A stretch of DNA of 64,000 bases from Trochalopteron elliotii (GCA_024734555.1 JANPWX010000026.1:3773695-3837694); one strand, 5' to 3'; positions 1-13,555 are shown, counted from the stretch's first letter. The notes: generated by a model from the letters alone, not told the origin. Made by a program: numbers and translations.

Positions 1-2084
1 TCTCTGTAGAAAACCTAGACATAATATGATTGTAAATCTAATTGTAGTAAGCTGTCTGGAAAGACTTCATTTCAGTCAATCAGTCCATTTTATTTTGGGT
101 TTCACTTTATCAAGCTCTGAAGTGCTTATTAGGATCCTCCTAACAAGGCATCCTAATGCCTAAAGGGTCTTTTTTTTTTCTTGAAAAGCACGGTTTGTTC
201 TCATTCAGCTTTCTGCCTTAAAAGGTTGGAATCTTTTTTAATTAAAAAATTACAAGATCTAATATTGCTGAAATGAGCATTTGGGGGAACAGAATATTAA
301 TTGTAGAAAAAGCATAATACAGAGTTCCTTTTTTGTTAAACCACTTTGAGACACAAGCCACTTGATTTTAACATGCAGTGATGACAAATGGATTCTGGAT
401 CATGTTCTGTCTTCACTTCAGTGAGTACAAATGTCAACAATTGCACTGATGTAAATTGAATTAAATCAACTTTAAGCCAATATTGCTGAGTGTGGAGTGA
501 TGTAAAATGTGCATTAACAAAGTGTATAAAATGTCTTTTCTTGTTTTTCCCCTCATTACATCCAGAACTATCACTTTCTGCTCTTTCTAAAAACCTGGGC
601 CCTTCATGACAAAGCTGTGCCTTTTATCACTGAGCAAAATGGCAGTTTTCTGGCAGTATAACTAAGCCTGAGAGGGAAGGAGCAGAAGGGAACTTCTGAA
701 AAAGTAACACCACAGAGGGTTGGTGGAAGAAGTGGTGAATATTAGGAAAGAGATGTGAGGAAAGGACAGGAAGGAGGGAAGGGCCAAGGGAGACATAGAG
801 AATCCTGTCCTACACCACTGCGGTCTTTTGATGTTTCATCATCACAGAATGCTTTCCAGTCTGCTTTTTAGGCAGATGTTTCAAAAGCATTCTGAAACGG
901 AGATATATCCTCTTCACCTCAGTGGATTGAAGAGGATTGGCAAGAAAATGGCTACTGCCACAACAAGCGTGAAACTAGAGTTTTCTTCACAGAAAAATGT
1001 GGAGTACAAAGAACTATAAAGCAGGCTTCCTTCCTCACACCACTGCTGTCTCAGTCCTCACCAAAGGGCTTGGAAAGATCAGACACAGCCCCTGCTCAGT
1101 TTTTTTATTTCTCTGCAAATATTGCCAAAAATACTTGAATATTTGAATTTATGGTAGTTTCTGTGAAAATCTTAGAACATATCTCAGCATTGAAACCAAA
1201 TAGGTGTTGAACTGTAAAGTCTTTGGTCATACCAGATCTGACCTAGACATTAAGTGGAAGTTTATCAGGGAGTCTGAAGACTTTTATATCACATTAGCTT
1301 TTGAATATTAAATAGTTCTGGAAATAAATTACATTGAGTGCAACAGTGGACAACGAGATTTCATTCTCCTTTTCCTAAATTTAAATATTTAAAATACCTT
1401 TTGAGTAATTTGAAAAGTGGAAAGAGCTCAGTCTTTCTTTAGGTTGCTCATACCTGGCTTTGAATTCCTGCTTATACTGAGAATCCTAAAAGGCATTGAT
1501 GTATCCAGTTCACATCCTCTTAATTTGCAATCCAGTTGTGGTAAACTGCCAGCTACCTTTCAAGTCAGGAAACTCTGGCCTGTCAATACCAATTGTAGTT
1601 GAACAACTTAAAGTCCTTCTGTGTCATTTTCTTTGTTAGCGATACAGTGTTCTGCTTGGAGACACAATTAAGAAAGCCTGAAACAATGTTACCTGTAATT
1701 TTGGGTGTTTCTTTCATTTGTATATACACACACATTTTTATAGATTTGTCACTTATACACACATAGAATCCCACAATTTCTCTTCGAGGTTTCTTATGGT
1801 ATTAAGTACAGCTAACAGAATGAGTTTTAAATGCTTTTCTGTATCTAGATGTTGTCTTTCCTACAAAGCCTAGTGACAAAACTCAAACTGTGGTGAAAAA
1901 TTAACTAAGAATCACTAATTACATCGTGGGCAACTATATACTATAGTAGTAATCAGTGTTATGCAGCTTAACTGTTTCTTCCATTTCTGGTTAGATGTTA
2001 CAGCAGTGAAACAGGAATTCAAAATCAACATTTCGAGACCTACTGAGCAGCTATATTGACTTAGTAAATACCTGACTTACTCGT
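1..2084. other. Non-coding flank downstream of LRAT
   Basis: AT-rich DNA with no exon, RNA gene or recognisable interspersed repeat that I can support. Short ORFs of 61-63 codons on both strands have no recognisable motif and are what chance predicts. A short TA/CA microsatellite-like stretch lies near 1,720-1,745. Confidence 0.5.
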
Positions 2085-2392
2085 TCTTTAAATGCGAGTT
2101 CACAGTCTGCTAGAGACGGTGCATTTTCCTGACTCTAAGAGCGCCACTAGGTGGGAGTATGTTATCTTAAAAGGCGCTTGGTCAGCCACGGCAATTGACA
2201 TTTTGGAGGAGCCCCACTCCTCTCTTTTCCTGGCAGCCGGGAGATGCTGCAACTCTCTTCACACCATGTCGAGTTGGTGGTGATCGATTTGGGGTTTTTC
2301 GACGCTCGTCTCCACACTGGACGCTGGGGAGACACTGCCTGCCTCACTGCGCTTCTGGCCCAGGAGGACGTGAGCTAGGTCAAGCAAAGACT
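2085..2392. other. Small CpG-rich block, unidentified
   Basis: About a dozen CpG dinucleotides fall in roughly 280 bases, while the flanking kilobases have almost none. Both strands carry short open frames; one plus-strand frame runs from about 2,190 to a TAG near 2,376. The block ends exactly where a CR1 element begins. It could be a remnant of a retroelement or LTR, a decayed retrogene fragment, or a small regulatory CpG cluster. I do not recognise any protein in it. Confidence 0.35.
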
Positions 2393-2850
2393 TCATAGAA
2401 TCATAGAATATCCCGAGTGGGAAGGGACCCACAAGGATCATTGATTCCAACTCCTGGCCCTGCACAGGACACCCCAGGAGTCACACCATGTCCCTGAGAG
2501 CACTGATCAAACCCTTCTTGAACTCTGTCAGGATTGGTGCTGTGACCACTTCCCTCGGGAGCCTGTTCCAGTGCCCAGCCACCCTCTGGGAAGAACTTTT
2601 TCCTAATACCCAGTCTAAACCTCCCCTGACGCAACTTCAGGCCATTCCCTTCACTGGTCACCACAGAGGAGATATCAAGTGTCTGCCCCTCCTTGTCCAC
2701 TCAACAATGAAGCTGTAGATCACAATGAGGTCTCCCCTCAATCTCTTCTCTAGGCCAAACTAAGTGACCTCAGCCACTCCTCATATGACTTCCCGTCCAG
2801 ACCCTTCACCATCTTCCTGACCCTTCTTTAGACACTCTCAAAGAAGACTA
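2393..2850 (-). mobile_element. CR1 LINE 3' fragment, minus orientation
   Basis: The left edge carries the tandem octamer-like 3' terminus typical of CR1 (tcatagaatcatagaat on the plus strand), so the element points to the minus strand. The following 450 bases match the usual CR1 3' region in reverse complement: a stretch about replacing lost accuracy in old copies, ending near the sequence ctttagacactctcaa. It is 5'-truncated, as most CR1 copies are. ORFs of 76-99 codons at 2,401-2,718 are products of this repeat and not genes. The 5' boundary is approximate. Confidence 0.85.
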
Positions 2851-5800
2851 CAAGTGCCACCCTTCAAAAAGTCTATCTCATATCCAGACAAGGAACACAA
2901 GCTAATTATGTTGGAAGCCCCGAGGACCCAGGTAAAAAAAGATTCAGAGGATCACCTTGCTAACATAAAAGCTAATAATAACAATTTTTCAAAAAGCCTC
3001 GCTAAAATATATTAAAAAGCCAGGCATTTGCCAGAGAGAGAACTGGAAGGTGATTAAGAAAGGGTCTTTTGAGAAATTAGGCTATAGGGGGAAAAAAAAA
3101 AGTTATAGCAATATTCAACACAAAAGTGATAGAGCAGTTTTCAAAGTAAGCTAGAGGTTTTTTTAAAGGAACAGAGCCTTGCATTAGTCCTAAACTGAGA
3201 ATACAATAAAAGGCATTTTAGCACAGATGAGTAAATCCAAGTAACAACTGAAGGATGTGTGTGTTCAGCTCTAAAGATCCAGGATGATACTGTTGGACTA
3301 AGAAGTGTAATGTGTAGTAAATTTTGGAGGGAAGCCATGATACTGGAAAGATGGTGCCAAATGAGCTGTTTCCCAAAGTACAACTTTGTGGAAACAGCAA
3401 AAACTTCTGATTTTCACATCAGGAGTATGTGAGCTGTAAGACTGTATGTGGAAAAAAAGTAATGCATATGATTATTCATTGTTCCCTGTAGTACAAGAAA
3501 GAGAGGGACAGCTAATGTAAGGAAAACAAATTTTTAAAAAGTGCTTTTCCATATATCATAGTTTGTCTTGCCATAGAGCCTGTCAAAGGTCAGGCTGATG
3601 AACTAAAAATGGAGTAAGGTAAGCTCACACAGAATATTAAACATGATGAAATGAATGCAAGCTCTAAAGTTGGAAGTTTCCAAATTGTAAACTTTTGAGA
3701 ATATATCAAGAATCCATCTACACCTGTACCCTGTCCTCAAGTGTTCACTTTGCTCATCAGTGGAGAATGATACTTTGCTAAACTGACCTTCAGATTTTGC
3801 CAAGGCCATTCCCTCTTTCCTCTGATGGTAAAAATTTGGCCCTCATCTATAAGCTCAAGGTTCTCAAAGGTAGTAAAGTTGTTAACAATGTCTGGTTGTC
3901 TTGCTGCAGCTCTGGATTGAGAGTCCAGTTTTCCTAAATAATAATGGGAGTAGCTTTGTTCACAGAAAAAATCTCAGAAGTCACCTGAAGGTGCATTGCC
4001 TAGACCAAAAAAATATTTGATAGAAACAATGATGGCAGTGCAAAACCATTTGTAGACAGCTGCCTGAAAAGATTTTAAAAACTACAAAGAAAAAAAAAAA
4101 AGCTGCAGAGTTTTTGACATGTAGGATTCTTTGTATCATAATTCTGTGTAAAGTTCATTATTACTGGGGGTTCATTTCTGAACATCATTATTAAATTTTC
4201 ACAGGTACAAGATTTTGGAGAAGTCAGGAAATAGGTGGCAATATTTCATATTTAATTTTGCTTTCTATGAAGATGAAGCTATTGTTCATTTTAGCTGGAA
4301 GAAACATAACCCAGTGATGCTGTTGTATTAAAGAAGCCTGGATTACTACTTAATTATAGGTGTAAGGGTATAACTTTTAACTGTGCAGTCCTAATTATGC
4401 AACTTTTTTTAAAAGGAATTTCTCTTACTATTTATTTAATTAGGGTTAAATGTTTTTTGTGTAAATAGATACCTGGCTCACACCCCACATTCCCTTCCTG
4501 CTCAGTTATACACTGAGCTCACAGTTAATGTAACAAATCCAGTCTTTCCCATAAGAACAGACTGTTGTTGCAAGCACAGATTTTTATTTAATTGCAGCAT
4601 TTAATACTGTCTGTTAGAGAGTTTTTAATGTAAAGATTCCCCAAAATGAAAAATGCAAACTAGAAAATTACTGAGGAAAAGTAACTTCTATAACTGGTTT
4701 GGGTGGATATTTTCAGCTTGCTAGTAAAAATCTCTTTGCAAGTCATAAAACCTCATTATAATTTTGAAACACATTCATGACTATGCATCAGCTCTACTGC
4801 CTGTGCAGTTCCCAATGCTTTAACAGTACTAGTTACTGGAATTGCTCAAAGACATCAGAAATAGAAACACTCTGTTCCTTGCTGGAATTTCAGTTCATCA
4901 GCCAAGCAGAATTACTGCTTTCTCCAGGCAAGTTTTTGAAAAGACATTATTCCCAGCCTACACCCTGTCTGTCAATACATGATGAAATTGTCATTCTAAA
5001 ATAGTTACTTGTACAGTGGAGTGGTTCTTTCTTGCATAGAGTGTGACCAAACCTACTTGCTGACGGAAATTGGGAGTAGTAACTAAAAGAATACAAACAT
5101 CTGTCTTTACCACACAATCATCCACGATAAATGGCTCATGTACTGGATGAAGAAATGTTATTTTTACCTATTTGTCAAGGCCATGTCCCAGTTTATTACA
5201 CATTTGGACTTCCAGAGGAGCTGAGGTTTGTCTATATCCCAAGGCTGATGAAAAGATGAGTAATGGGATGTGGTAACATGACTGTGAATATCACAGGCTA
5301 CACCTTCATGTATACTTCAGGGCATTGCAGCCTTACACACTTGACGCTCTGAGACGATTTGCAGCCCTAAGTGAGACCTTCAGGCTCCTCTTCCAAAAAT
5401 TGAAATACTTTAGAAGGGACTCCTGAGATACTGTCAGAGCTGCAACTTGTATAACTCACCCATGAATAAAATGAGGCTTGGGATGGAATTGAAACAGTCT
5501 CGAGTGTATCTGCATGATTCAGATCTCTTGCTTCAGGTGAGCAGGTATGAGTGCAATACAGGACAGGATCATGAAATGTAGTCTGCTCAGGTTCCAAAAG
5601 AGACAGAGCTGGTACAGATGGTGCTGAACTGAACAACTGCCTCCCCCTAGGGCTAAGTGCACTGCTCCATTTTTCACAGCCATGCTGTTTCTAGTTCTGG
5701 AGGCAGCCAAGTCATCCTTGGCTCCAGGCTACTTACACAGTGCATAATCACATCATTTAGACACTAAATGAAGTGGCTGAAACCAGGTGCCTCTGTTCTC

Positions 5801-8800
5801 CTGAATATTCACTTGGAGCTACCTACAATCTAGTCTGCAAATATAAATGGCAAAAGTTACTCTGTTTAATATCTAACTAGTATTTCCAGCAGGAGTGCGG
5901 GAAACTCCTCATTATCTTCACATCCACATCTCTTCATTTGTGATTTACTAATTACTAACTCTTTCCTACTGTGTAGGAGTAGCAGGCCCACCCCTCCATC
6001 TATGTGCAGTACTAAATGGAAATGTGAAGGTACTTTCTGCAAAACTGCAAGGAACATGGGTGCAAATCTAAGTTAGGTCTCAACCTATGCACGAACAGAA
6101 GATAAGATGGTTTGGCAAGTTTAGCAGAGCACTGTTGGGGAAGATGAGCACAACCTTTCATTTGAATGTATTCTTAACTACATACTATAGTATGCCTTCT
6201 TAGCCTCACAGAACTCTGGTTTCACAAGCACAGAAAATGCCTTCTGGGGAGAAACCATGCATTTTTATTTTTTGGGTATGTCCAGTGCAAAAAACCTACA
6301 ACTTTATGCAAATATAACTAGGTCCTGGAGGTAGCCAGAAGTCAGAGTGATTATTATTGTCCTGGTTATAGAAATGGGAAAGAGTTAAAAACGAGACACT
6401 GTAGCCAAGAGCTTGGGAAGTACAGCAAATTATCTGCTTTAACTAAGAGGATTTGTTATAATGAAAGCAACACTGCAGTAAAGAAGCAGCCCTCTGATCT
6501 CTAAACCTAATAGTCTCTCTCTTATTTCTACCTGAAAATTTTATTAATGACTTCCACAAATGTCCCAGTCTTAGCAGTTTCTGACTGTGTCTAGAGATCT
6601 GTTTCCCATTCTGAACATCACTGAGGCCAACAGACCATGAGAAGTGACACCCTCCTTTGGAGATCCCAAACAGAGCCTGTTCCAACACAAAGTGGACAGA
6701 GAGGTATTTTGCCCTTCTAACTCAAAGTCAGAGGAGTTGCCTGACTGGATTAAAAAAAAAATAAATAAATAAACAAATCAATAATCACAGTCCTAACCAT
6801 GAGACTAAAAACAAAAAAGGTGAAGGGTAGCAACTCCATAGCCTTACCCAAAGTCTCATGAACCCCTGCAGGATGGACTAAGACGGTCCTAGGAACAGGC
6901 CTTCCAAATCCCCAGAAATGCTGTAAGCATCACATTTTTTTCCACTCTTTGTAAATTGATATTGCTTGTTTCCATTCAAAGTGCTGCTCAGTCAGGAAGG
7001 GGCTCAAGGTTTTGGGTAACAAATGGGGATATCTACCTTAAAATTCTGACCAGGGTTATCAGCTAAACGAGGTTGCAAAATAGGTTTACACGTTTGTACA
7101 TGGTCCATGTTTGCATGATTCCAGTTGCAGCACCTGGCAAGTGGTGCTTTCTTGGAGCATGCCTTGGGTCAAGGCACGCCAGGGAGGGCTACTCATAGCC
7201 ATTAGAGCTGAAATAGTGGGGTAGTTCAGCTAGGCACAGGAGTCACAGTGTACCACCACACAATCAGAAGATGGACCATCACCCATTTTATTTACTAGGT
7301 TAGATTACGGCCTGTGGCACTGATGGCATACTTCAATTTAAGGGAAGGCAAGTTAATCCTTTGAATCTCTGTGCTAACATGCAACCCCCACTGCAAGCCT
7401 CCTAAATTCCAGCTGGGCACAGGAAGGCAGACACAACAATGTGCCCTGCATACCCAACTAAGTAGCATCTGAGTCTTCAGGCACACACTGCTGCATTCAC
7501 TGACTACTCCTCTACCACACTTAATATGCTGTGCCCTTGCAAATAAAATAAACCTGCATTATCTGCCTGTCACATTTCCACTGCTTTGTTCAGACCAAGC
7601 ACCAAGTTGTAGGTGTTGTGATGTAGTTGTAGGAGACTGTGCAGCTGATTTGCTCCAAATCACACTATCACAGAGCAGCCACTGACAGCTTTGCACAATA
7701 CAGAAAAGACAACTTCTGAAACAAAGCCACATGGCTAAACAAAGTTTTCTTACAAACAGGGGAAACATAAAAAAGCTACAGAAAGTCTTACAGAAAGTTT
7801 TCTGCCCTGTGAGACACAAAAACAGTAACTTCAAATCCCCAGTTGTGTGATAGACAAAACTGTGGTACTGCAATCACTGACATTCTGACTTAAGCCTCCT
7901 AAAGGTCTCCTTCCCACTTGCCCCCTTCTCCCACAGTCTCTTGAGCACTCAGGACCATATCCTAAATGTTCTTTTGACTTCAGAACTGAAGCTACATCAC
8001 AGAACACACTGGAATAATTTTTTTAAAGAAATTATGCAAAAAAAAAGTGCCTTTGAATACTTTTAGTGTTCCATTCCTACAGCAGAGGAGATTGTTTATT
8101 CTACCAGCACAATGCTCTGAAAGATTTTTGTAAGGCTGACAAGAGACTGGAATGCATTACAGCAAAGAGTCTCAAAACTAAGCTCTTCTATCTTCCCTTC
8201 CCATCGGAAAGCTTATTCATGACAGTTAAGTACTCAGATGAATCAAGTCCAGAGCTATTACAAAGCATAATGAGGAAATGCTCCGAGTCACCCGAGAACT
8301 TTCATTTCAGTGAATAAAGGAGATGCTAACTAATGACTGTCTAACACAGTTCTGTATCATCCAGTGGCATGTGATGCTTTACTTAATGTGAGAACATGCA
8401 ACAAATAATACAGCACCATATAATTTCTAGAGATCACAGTTCTAATTTCTTCTTGTTGCCATATGCATTCTAAAACTTGTCTGGATGATGTCAAGTCACA
8501 CACAAGTTTAATTCCCTCTTCCCTACCCCCTCAGACTTTAACAAGTAGTACTATGATTTTGTTTTCATTAAAAGCCTCAATGGTATTTATACATAGCATT
8601 CTCCTTTAGCACAGGAGAATGCAGAGTGAAATCAAGCAGCAGATGACTGTTCATGGAAAAATGAGTAATCGTTTGTGTTACAAGCTAAAATAAATGCAAA
8701 CAGAAAACCAGAAAGCACACTGTTCTAATGTCTTCATTTAGTAACTTACCTTTTTTGTTCATTTCTTTTAAACAAGGGTTTTCTAAAAGCATTTTGAACC

Positions 8801-11438
8801 TCACTCATTTTATTTTTGTTTTCCTTGGAAAGTCTGAAGTGAAACATCTATCCTTTAAACTTGATGTCTTCACTACTTGCCTTTTCCAGTGGCACGGGGT
8901 GACGCTTATACTCCTTCATGACGTATTCTGGTTTAACCACACAGCTTTTCAAAACAGCCCCCACTAAAATGAGCTGTGGCTCTGGATTTACACTCCCCAT
9001 CACCATCACTTACAATTACCGATGAACAATGTCTAAGCACACACATTTCCCCAACAGCTGAATTGCTCCACAGTTTTCTGTTTTTCTTATTACAACTAGC
9101 TCCTTCATTTCAATGGCATCACAGCTGAGCTCAAGTCTGAAATGCAATGCTCCAGCTAGTGCTTATTTTTACTCGAGTAATTACAGAAAAAAAGTTGACA
9201 CTGACATTTACCAAAATATTGCAGAGCACGAACACCACTCGCCGAGCTGAACATGAAAATTCATGCCTGCTAGTCTTGTTTTTCTCCTCGGAGTATGACT
9301 GATTTGACTCATGCCTGACTTGAACAAAATTTCCAGATCTTCACTAGACCTATAGCTGGTAGGAAAAATGCCTAAATATGCAGCTGAATTTCTGCTCCTA
9401 TGCCCACATAATTACCTGTCTTTGATGAAAGTATACAGCAAGACATTCTACACCATTTCATAGTATTTTGTAAGTTTAGAATTTTATATACTGAAAGAAA
9501 ATTCTCTACTAATATATCTGAAAGCCTGCAAGAAACTGCTTTCATTTCTTTTGTAGACACCTATGAAAATCCCAGTTTAGTCAATCTGGATGCTTTTTGC
9601 TCAACAGTGTTAGCAGTGCAGGAGCACTGGTCCTTTTATACTGAAGCTAGATCATGAACATTTCTCTGCCTTCCAAGAGTCCCACGTGTGATTCAGTTAC
9701 TGGTCATGACCCCGTTGTTTATTGTATATGGGGATCATAAGAATTACTGGAATTCTTATAAATCCCAATTAAATAAAGGGTAAAAGAAAAGCCCACCTGT
9801 AATCAGACACCATGTAACTGCATGTTAATGGCCTGTTCAGTGCCCTACTGGGATACCTTAGAGTAATGCTACAGCATTATACTCAATTTCAAGAGGTCAG
9901 TAGACATTTTTAAATGAATAAAATCTATTTATATAATTACAGTTATGACTACAGCTCATGCCTTATTCACAGCAAGTAAAAAAACCACACTGGAGTTTAT
10001 GTAAATATTACTAATGCATACACTACGAAAAAGTAACTCATGTTAATTAAAAAACACCTTAATTTCAAAAGTTTACCAGAAACAGTTACACGAAGCATTG
10101 CAATCTTTCAAAGCAGAATAGAAGTTGTTTACAAGGATCCAGCAGTAATTAATATCCAGCTGCTGAGAGCTGGGCTGCCGATTGAACATGTAGTGAAAGC
10201 TGGGCTGAAATCCCCTCTTATTTGATGGCAGCAGGAGGCATGCTGCTCTTTCCTATGAGCTGGAATTTCACCCCAGTCTTTCCATTCTTCATCGGCTGTG
10301 ACGGAGCAGCCAGAAGATGACAGAAAGTAGCCAAGTAGACTCTCAGTTCTAAAAATCCAACCTTCAGGGTCTAGGGGAAGGAGGTTTATAGCACAGTTAA
10401 AAGAAGTCTTTCTAAAAATGGGCAAGTGGCCATTTCAGCAACAGAGCTGATGGCAGGACACTGCACACCATTAACAGAAGTAAATCTGAGGTTGAGTTCT
10501 TGGTGAAGACACCATCATATTGGCCTTTAACTAGAAAGGAAGGCAAGCACAGCACGTGAACAAGTAAGCACATGTATGCACACAAGGCATTCCAGGAGCT
10601 GAACAACTTCTCTTCATAAATAAAAGACCTTGCTAAGAAAAAAAATAGCTAAGGTTTTTAGCATTTAAATAACTGCCTACATGAACTTGATTTCAAATCC
10701 AACTTTATACATTCTTGATAAACTGAAAGGCCTCAGCATTGAAGATAAAAACATTTCTAGCACCAGCTACTGGCTGAAAGTGAATACTTACAAGAGATGA
10801 GTATAGGAAGACATGTTGTCTTTCACTGAGAAAGTGTTTTAAGGCAATATCCAAAATCACAACATAGCCACCACAGAAACTGCTCCAATGATCCCTGATA
10901 CTTTACAACACCTACACAGGTTCCACTCTTGAGGAATGGTGTCTGTCCTCCTCCCTGCCATGTGCCGTGGAATGCTGGAAATGTCCCAACATCTGTACAT
11001 CACTAGCTGACATGAAGAAAGCAAATTTCTTTCTATGGCTCCTAAATCCCTCTGTAGCCCTTTATATTAGGATATTAGCCATTATCACTGGCAAGGAAAT
11101 TGGTGAGGAATTGCTATCTTTCCTTATCACTAACCCAATTAAAAAGTTTTTCAATAAGGTAGCAAGTGTTTACACAGTTAATACAAATGACAGATTTCTG
11201 AACATTTCCCAAAAGAGAAACAACTTTAACTGGACAGGCCAGATATGCTCCTGCAGCACCCAGCTCAGGGTTGGTTTTCCTTCTTTGCTCTCAAAAAAGA
11301 GTAAATTTACTTGCATTTCCACCAAGGAGTATTTCAGGAATGGAGACAGTAATTTCTGAATATACACTGCATCTGTAAAAGGGAGAGGTAAACAGTTTGT
11401 TCTCCATTTCCATCACTTTGTGGAACTCCATCACCCAT
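2851..11438. other. Non-coding DNA, may include long LRAT 3'UTR
   Basis: No exon with splice signals or recognisable protein was found on either strand. Part of it could belong to a long LRAT 3' untranslated region, since LRAT mRNAs in other vertebrates can have 3'UTRs of several kilobases. Reverse-complement AATAAA signals appear near 9,718, 8,091 and 7,285 in addition to the proximal one at 11,440. The 130-codon plus-strand ORF at 10,967-11,359 has no recognisable domain. Confidence 0.45.
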
Positions 11439-11439
11439 T

Positions 11440-11445
11440 TTTATT
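11440..11445 (-). terminator. Candidate proximal polyadenylation signal of LRAT
   Basis: On the minus strand this reads AATAAA, about 340 bases after the LRAT stop codon. It is the first canonical hexamer downstream of the stop, but other hexamers farther on could give longer 3'UTRs. The call rests on the motif and position only. Confidence 0.4.
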
Positions 11446-11786
11446 AATAGTTATGGCACCCAGGTATGCAGCTAAGAAACTGAAGAACATGAAGGATGTT
11501 ATTAGAATCATTTTTGGCTAAAGACAAGGAGCAGAACTGCATCGCAACCCTACTTTTTCCATGATTTAAAGGTGTGTTAAAATATACCAAGATTTTCAGG
11601 AAATCTGTTATTTGGCTTACACAGTAAGCTATGCCTTGTGCACTGTGTTCTAGACAAAGTTGCATTTTAAAATGGTGCACAAAGTTAAGAAACTTTACAT
11701 GATGCCAGTGAGAAATGTGTGCTTTCATAAATACAGTAGTATACATCCTATGTACACACACTGGATGGAAGCCTCCAGGAAGGCTC

Positions 11787-11939
11787 TTAGCCAGCCATCC
11801 ACAGAAAGAAGGGAATGAAGATGGTGGGGAGTGTGGTGGAGGGTGCCACACCCAGGCAGACTATTGACGCTAGTCCCACAAGCACCGATGCGAGCACGCT
11901 CCTCTGGTCCCGAATAATCATCTTCACAGTCTCACAGAA
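11787..11939 (-). CDS. LRAT: LRAT coding exon 2 (C-terminal anchor)
   Basis: The exon starts after a TTTTTCCAG acceptor with [17 protein letters not shown] and ends FFLWMAG plus stop, encoding 50 residues. It supplies the C-terminal transmembrane anchor that holds the enzyme in the ER membrane. The reading frame is open and closely follows the mammalian sequence. Confidence 0.95.
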   Translation of the reverse strand, partial: FCETVKMIIRDQRSVLASVLVGLASIVCLGVAPSTTLPTIFIPFFLWMAG

Positions 11940-12964
11940 CTGGAAAAACAAAAAAAAAGAGAACAAGTGCAAAAGATGAGATTTAAAGAGGAAAGCTTTG
12001 GCTGCAGAGCTGACGATTCCCACTCTCTCGGGACACAGCAGCGGTTGCTGCCCCAGCTCTCGCACGGCCTCCCCGACGGGAGGGGAAGAGGGAAGAGCTG
12101 GGCTGGCACCGCATCACCCCCGGCATCAACCCGGTACTGCCTGTGACTCCGGCTAGAACCTGTAGCTTCACAGCATTTTAGAAACGTATTAGTTGTTCTA
12201 CTAATTCAGCTTCGCTTTCCTCGCCGTTTGAAGCCAGCTGAGGCCAGGCTCGCCGCCGTCCCGAGCAGCTCCGCGCCGGCGGCACTGCCCGCTGCGGGAA
12301 GAGCGGCGTCAGCGGCGGGCGGTACCGGCACCCCCGCCCGGGGCCCGCGGCGGTGGCCGGCCCAGCTCCGGGGAGCGGGGTCGCCGGGGGAAGGGCAGCG
12401 CCGTCCCTGGCCGGGCCGTACCTTGTCGGTCTGGAGGCTGACGGGGGCTCCGTATCGGCAGTAGGTGACGAAGTGCTCGCAGTTGTTCCAGAGCAGGCTG
12501 TAGGCCGTGGCGCCCACAAGCTTCTCCGCCCGGCGGGCCGACTCCTCGCTGCTCAGCACCTGGTCCTCGAAGAGCCGGTCCATGTGGTTGACCAGGATGC
12601 TGCCGCCGTAGGCGAAGTCCTCCACCGTGTCCACCCGGACGCTGGCTGTCCTGGCGATGACGCCCAGGATGAGCCGCTTGTTGGTCACCACCTGCTGGAT
12701 CTGCTGACTGTCGGCGGTGATGGAGGGCAGGATGTCGGGCATCAAATGGGCGACGCGGTTCTCTCCCAGGTAAATGCCGAAATGGATAAAGAGGGTGCGG
12801 GGCACCTCCAGCAGGTCTCCTCGCTTGAAGCAGCTGGTGTCGTAGTAGCCGGGTGCAGGCGGTGACGTTTCCCCGCCGGAGCCCGCGGGCAATGGCCGGA
12901 TGTGGACGAGGAGCATCAGCTTCTCCAGCAGCAGCGACGCCGCCTGTGGCACCGGGTTCTTCAT
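11787..12964 (-). CDS. LRAT: Lecithin retinol acyltransferase (LRAT), two coding exons
   Basis: LRAT transfers the sn-1 acyl chain of phosphatidylcholine to retinol, making retinyl esters for storage and for the visual cycle. It is an NlpC/P60-superfamily thiol enzyme of the ER membrane. Joined exons 12,964-12,422 and 11,939-11,787 give 231 residues; the mammalian protein has 230. Catalytic residues are present: His61 in HFGIYLG, His73 in RVAHLMPD and Cys162 in [13 protein letters not shown]. There is a hydrophobic N-terminal stretch ([10 protein letters not shown]) and a C-terminal membrane anchor ending [12 protein letters not shown] chose the ATG giving MKNPV, as in mammals; an upstream ATG two codons earlier (MTMKNP) is also in frame. 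The intron of 482 bases has GT-AG ends and phase 0. Residues 21-45 diverge most from mammals. Nothing suggests damage. Confidence 0.97.
11940..12421 (-). other. LRAT: LRAT intron between the two coding exons
   Basis: This 482-base phase-0 intron starts GTACGG and ends with a pyrimidine-rich tract and CAG on the minus strand. The intron position, between TDK and FCETVK, is the same as in mammalian LRAT. Nothing else is recognisable inside. Confidence 0.9.
12422..12964 (-). CDS. LRAT: LRAT coding exon 1
   Basis: This exon encodes residues 1-181 from MKNPV to LQTDK and ends in phase 0 at a GT donor (AAG|GTACGG). It carries the whole catalytic domain, including His61, His73 and Cys162. It is very GC-rich and lies inside the CpG island, which explains the long antisense ORFs overlapping it. 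Confidence 0.95.
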
Positions 12965-13547
12965 GGTCAACGGGGGAAACCCTCAGTGCCTCCGAGCAGC
13001 TCCTGGCCCCCGGCACCGCTTTTCTAGGCTACCGGCGGGGCGGGGCGGGCACCCGGGCCGGCCCACCGGGTGAGGGGCGTGCGGAGAGCACCCGCCCCGA
13101 GGACCGGCCAGGCTTTACTGGGGGGCTCGGCGGGCAGCCTCAGCCGGCCCGGCGTCCCTCGTTCCGGCCGCGGCGGCGGCGGCTCGGCCCTCGGCATGGC
13201 GCGGTGCCCGCAGCCTGGAGCCACTCGCAGCTCCGCCCCGTCTACCGCCCGCGCTGCCCAGGTAGAAGTGCCCGGAAAAGTGCGGGTAAAGCCCTCCACC
13301 CGCCCAAGGGATAGCAGCGAGGGGCTCCCGGGGCCACAGCCGCTTCGCGCACCTTCCCCCGCCGGTGGGACCTGAGGGACTCCGGGTTTCCGCCTCGGCA
13401 GTCGCGGGGGACAAGCGGCGACCGGATCGGATCGGGGGGGGGGGCGGGCTAGGCGGGCTGCCAGGGTGCTCGCACGACGGCGGGACAGGCGAGGGAGCGT
13501 CTGTCCTACCTCAAAGAAAACAGGTCTGCGAGGGAGAGCGGGAGTCA

Positions 13548-13555
13548 CATTTATA
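13548..13555 (-). promoter_or_regulatory. LRAT: Candidate TATA box for LRAT
   Basis: The minus strand reads TATAAATG in the AT-rich saddle of the CpG island, about 585 bases upstream of the LRAT start codon. A start site 25-30 bases downstream (near 13,520) would give a 5'UTR of roughly 550 bases if it is unspliced. The call depends on motif and position only. Confidence 0.4.

Noticed and set aside
10967..11359. 130-codon plus-strand ORF downstream of LRAT
   Set aside because: No recognisable domain, no Kozak or splice context, and it lies in the probable LRAT 3'UTR or flank on the opposite strand.
12353..12865. 170-codon plus-strand ORF antisense to LRAT
   Set aside because: It is the complement of LRAT coding exon 1; GC-rich coding DNA leaves few stop codons on the other strand.
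13024..13548. 174-codon minus-strand ORF upstream of LRAT
   Set aside because: Pro/Arg/Ala-rich composition typical of translated CpG islands; it lies in the presumed LRAT 5'UTR and promoter.
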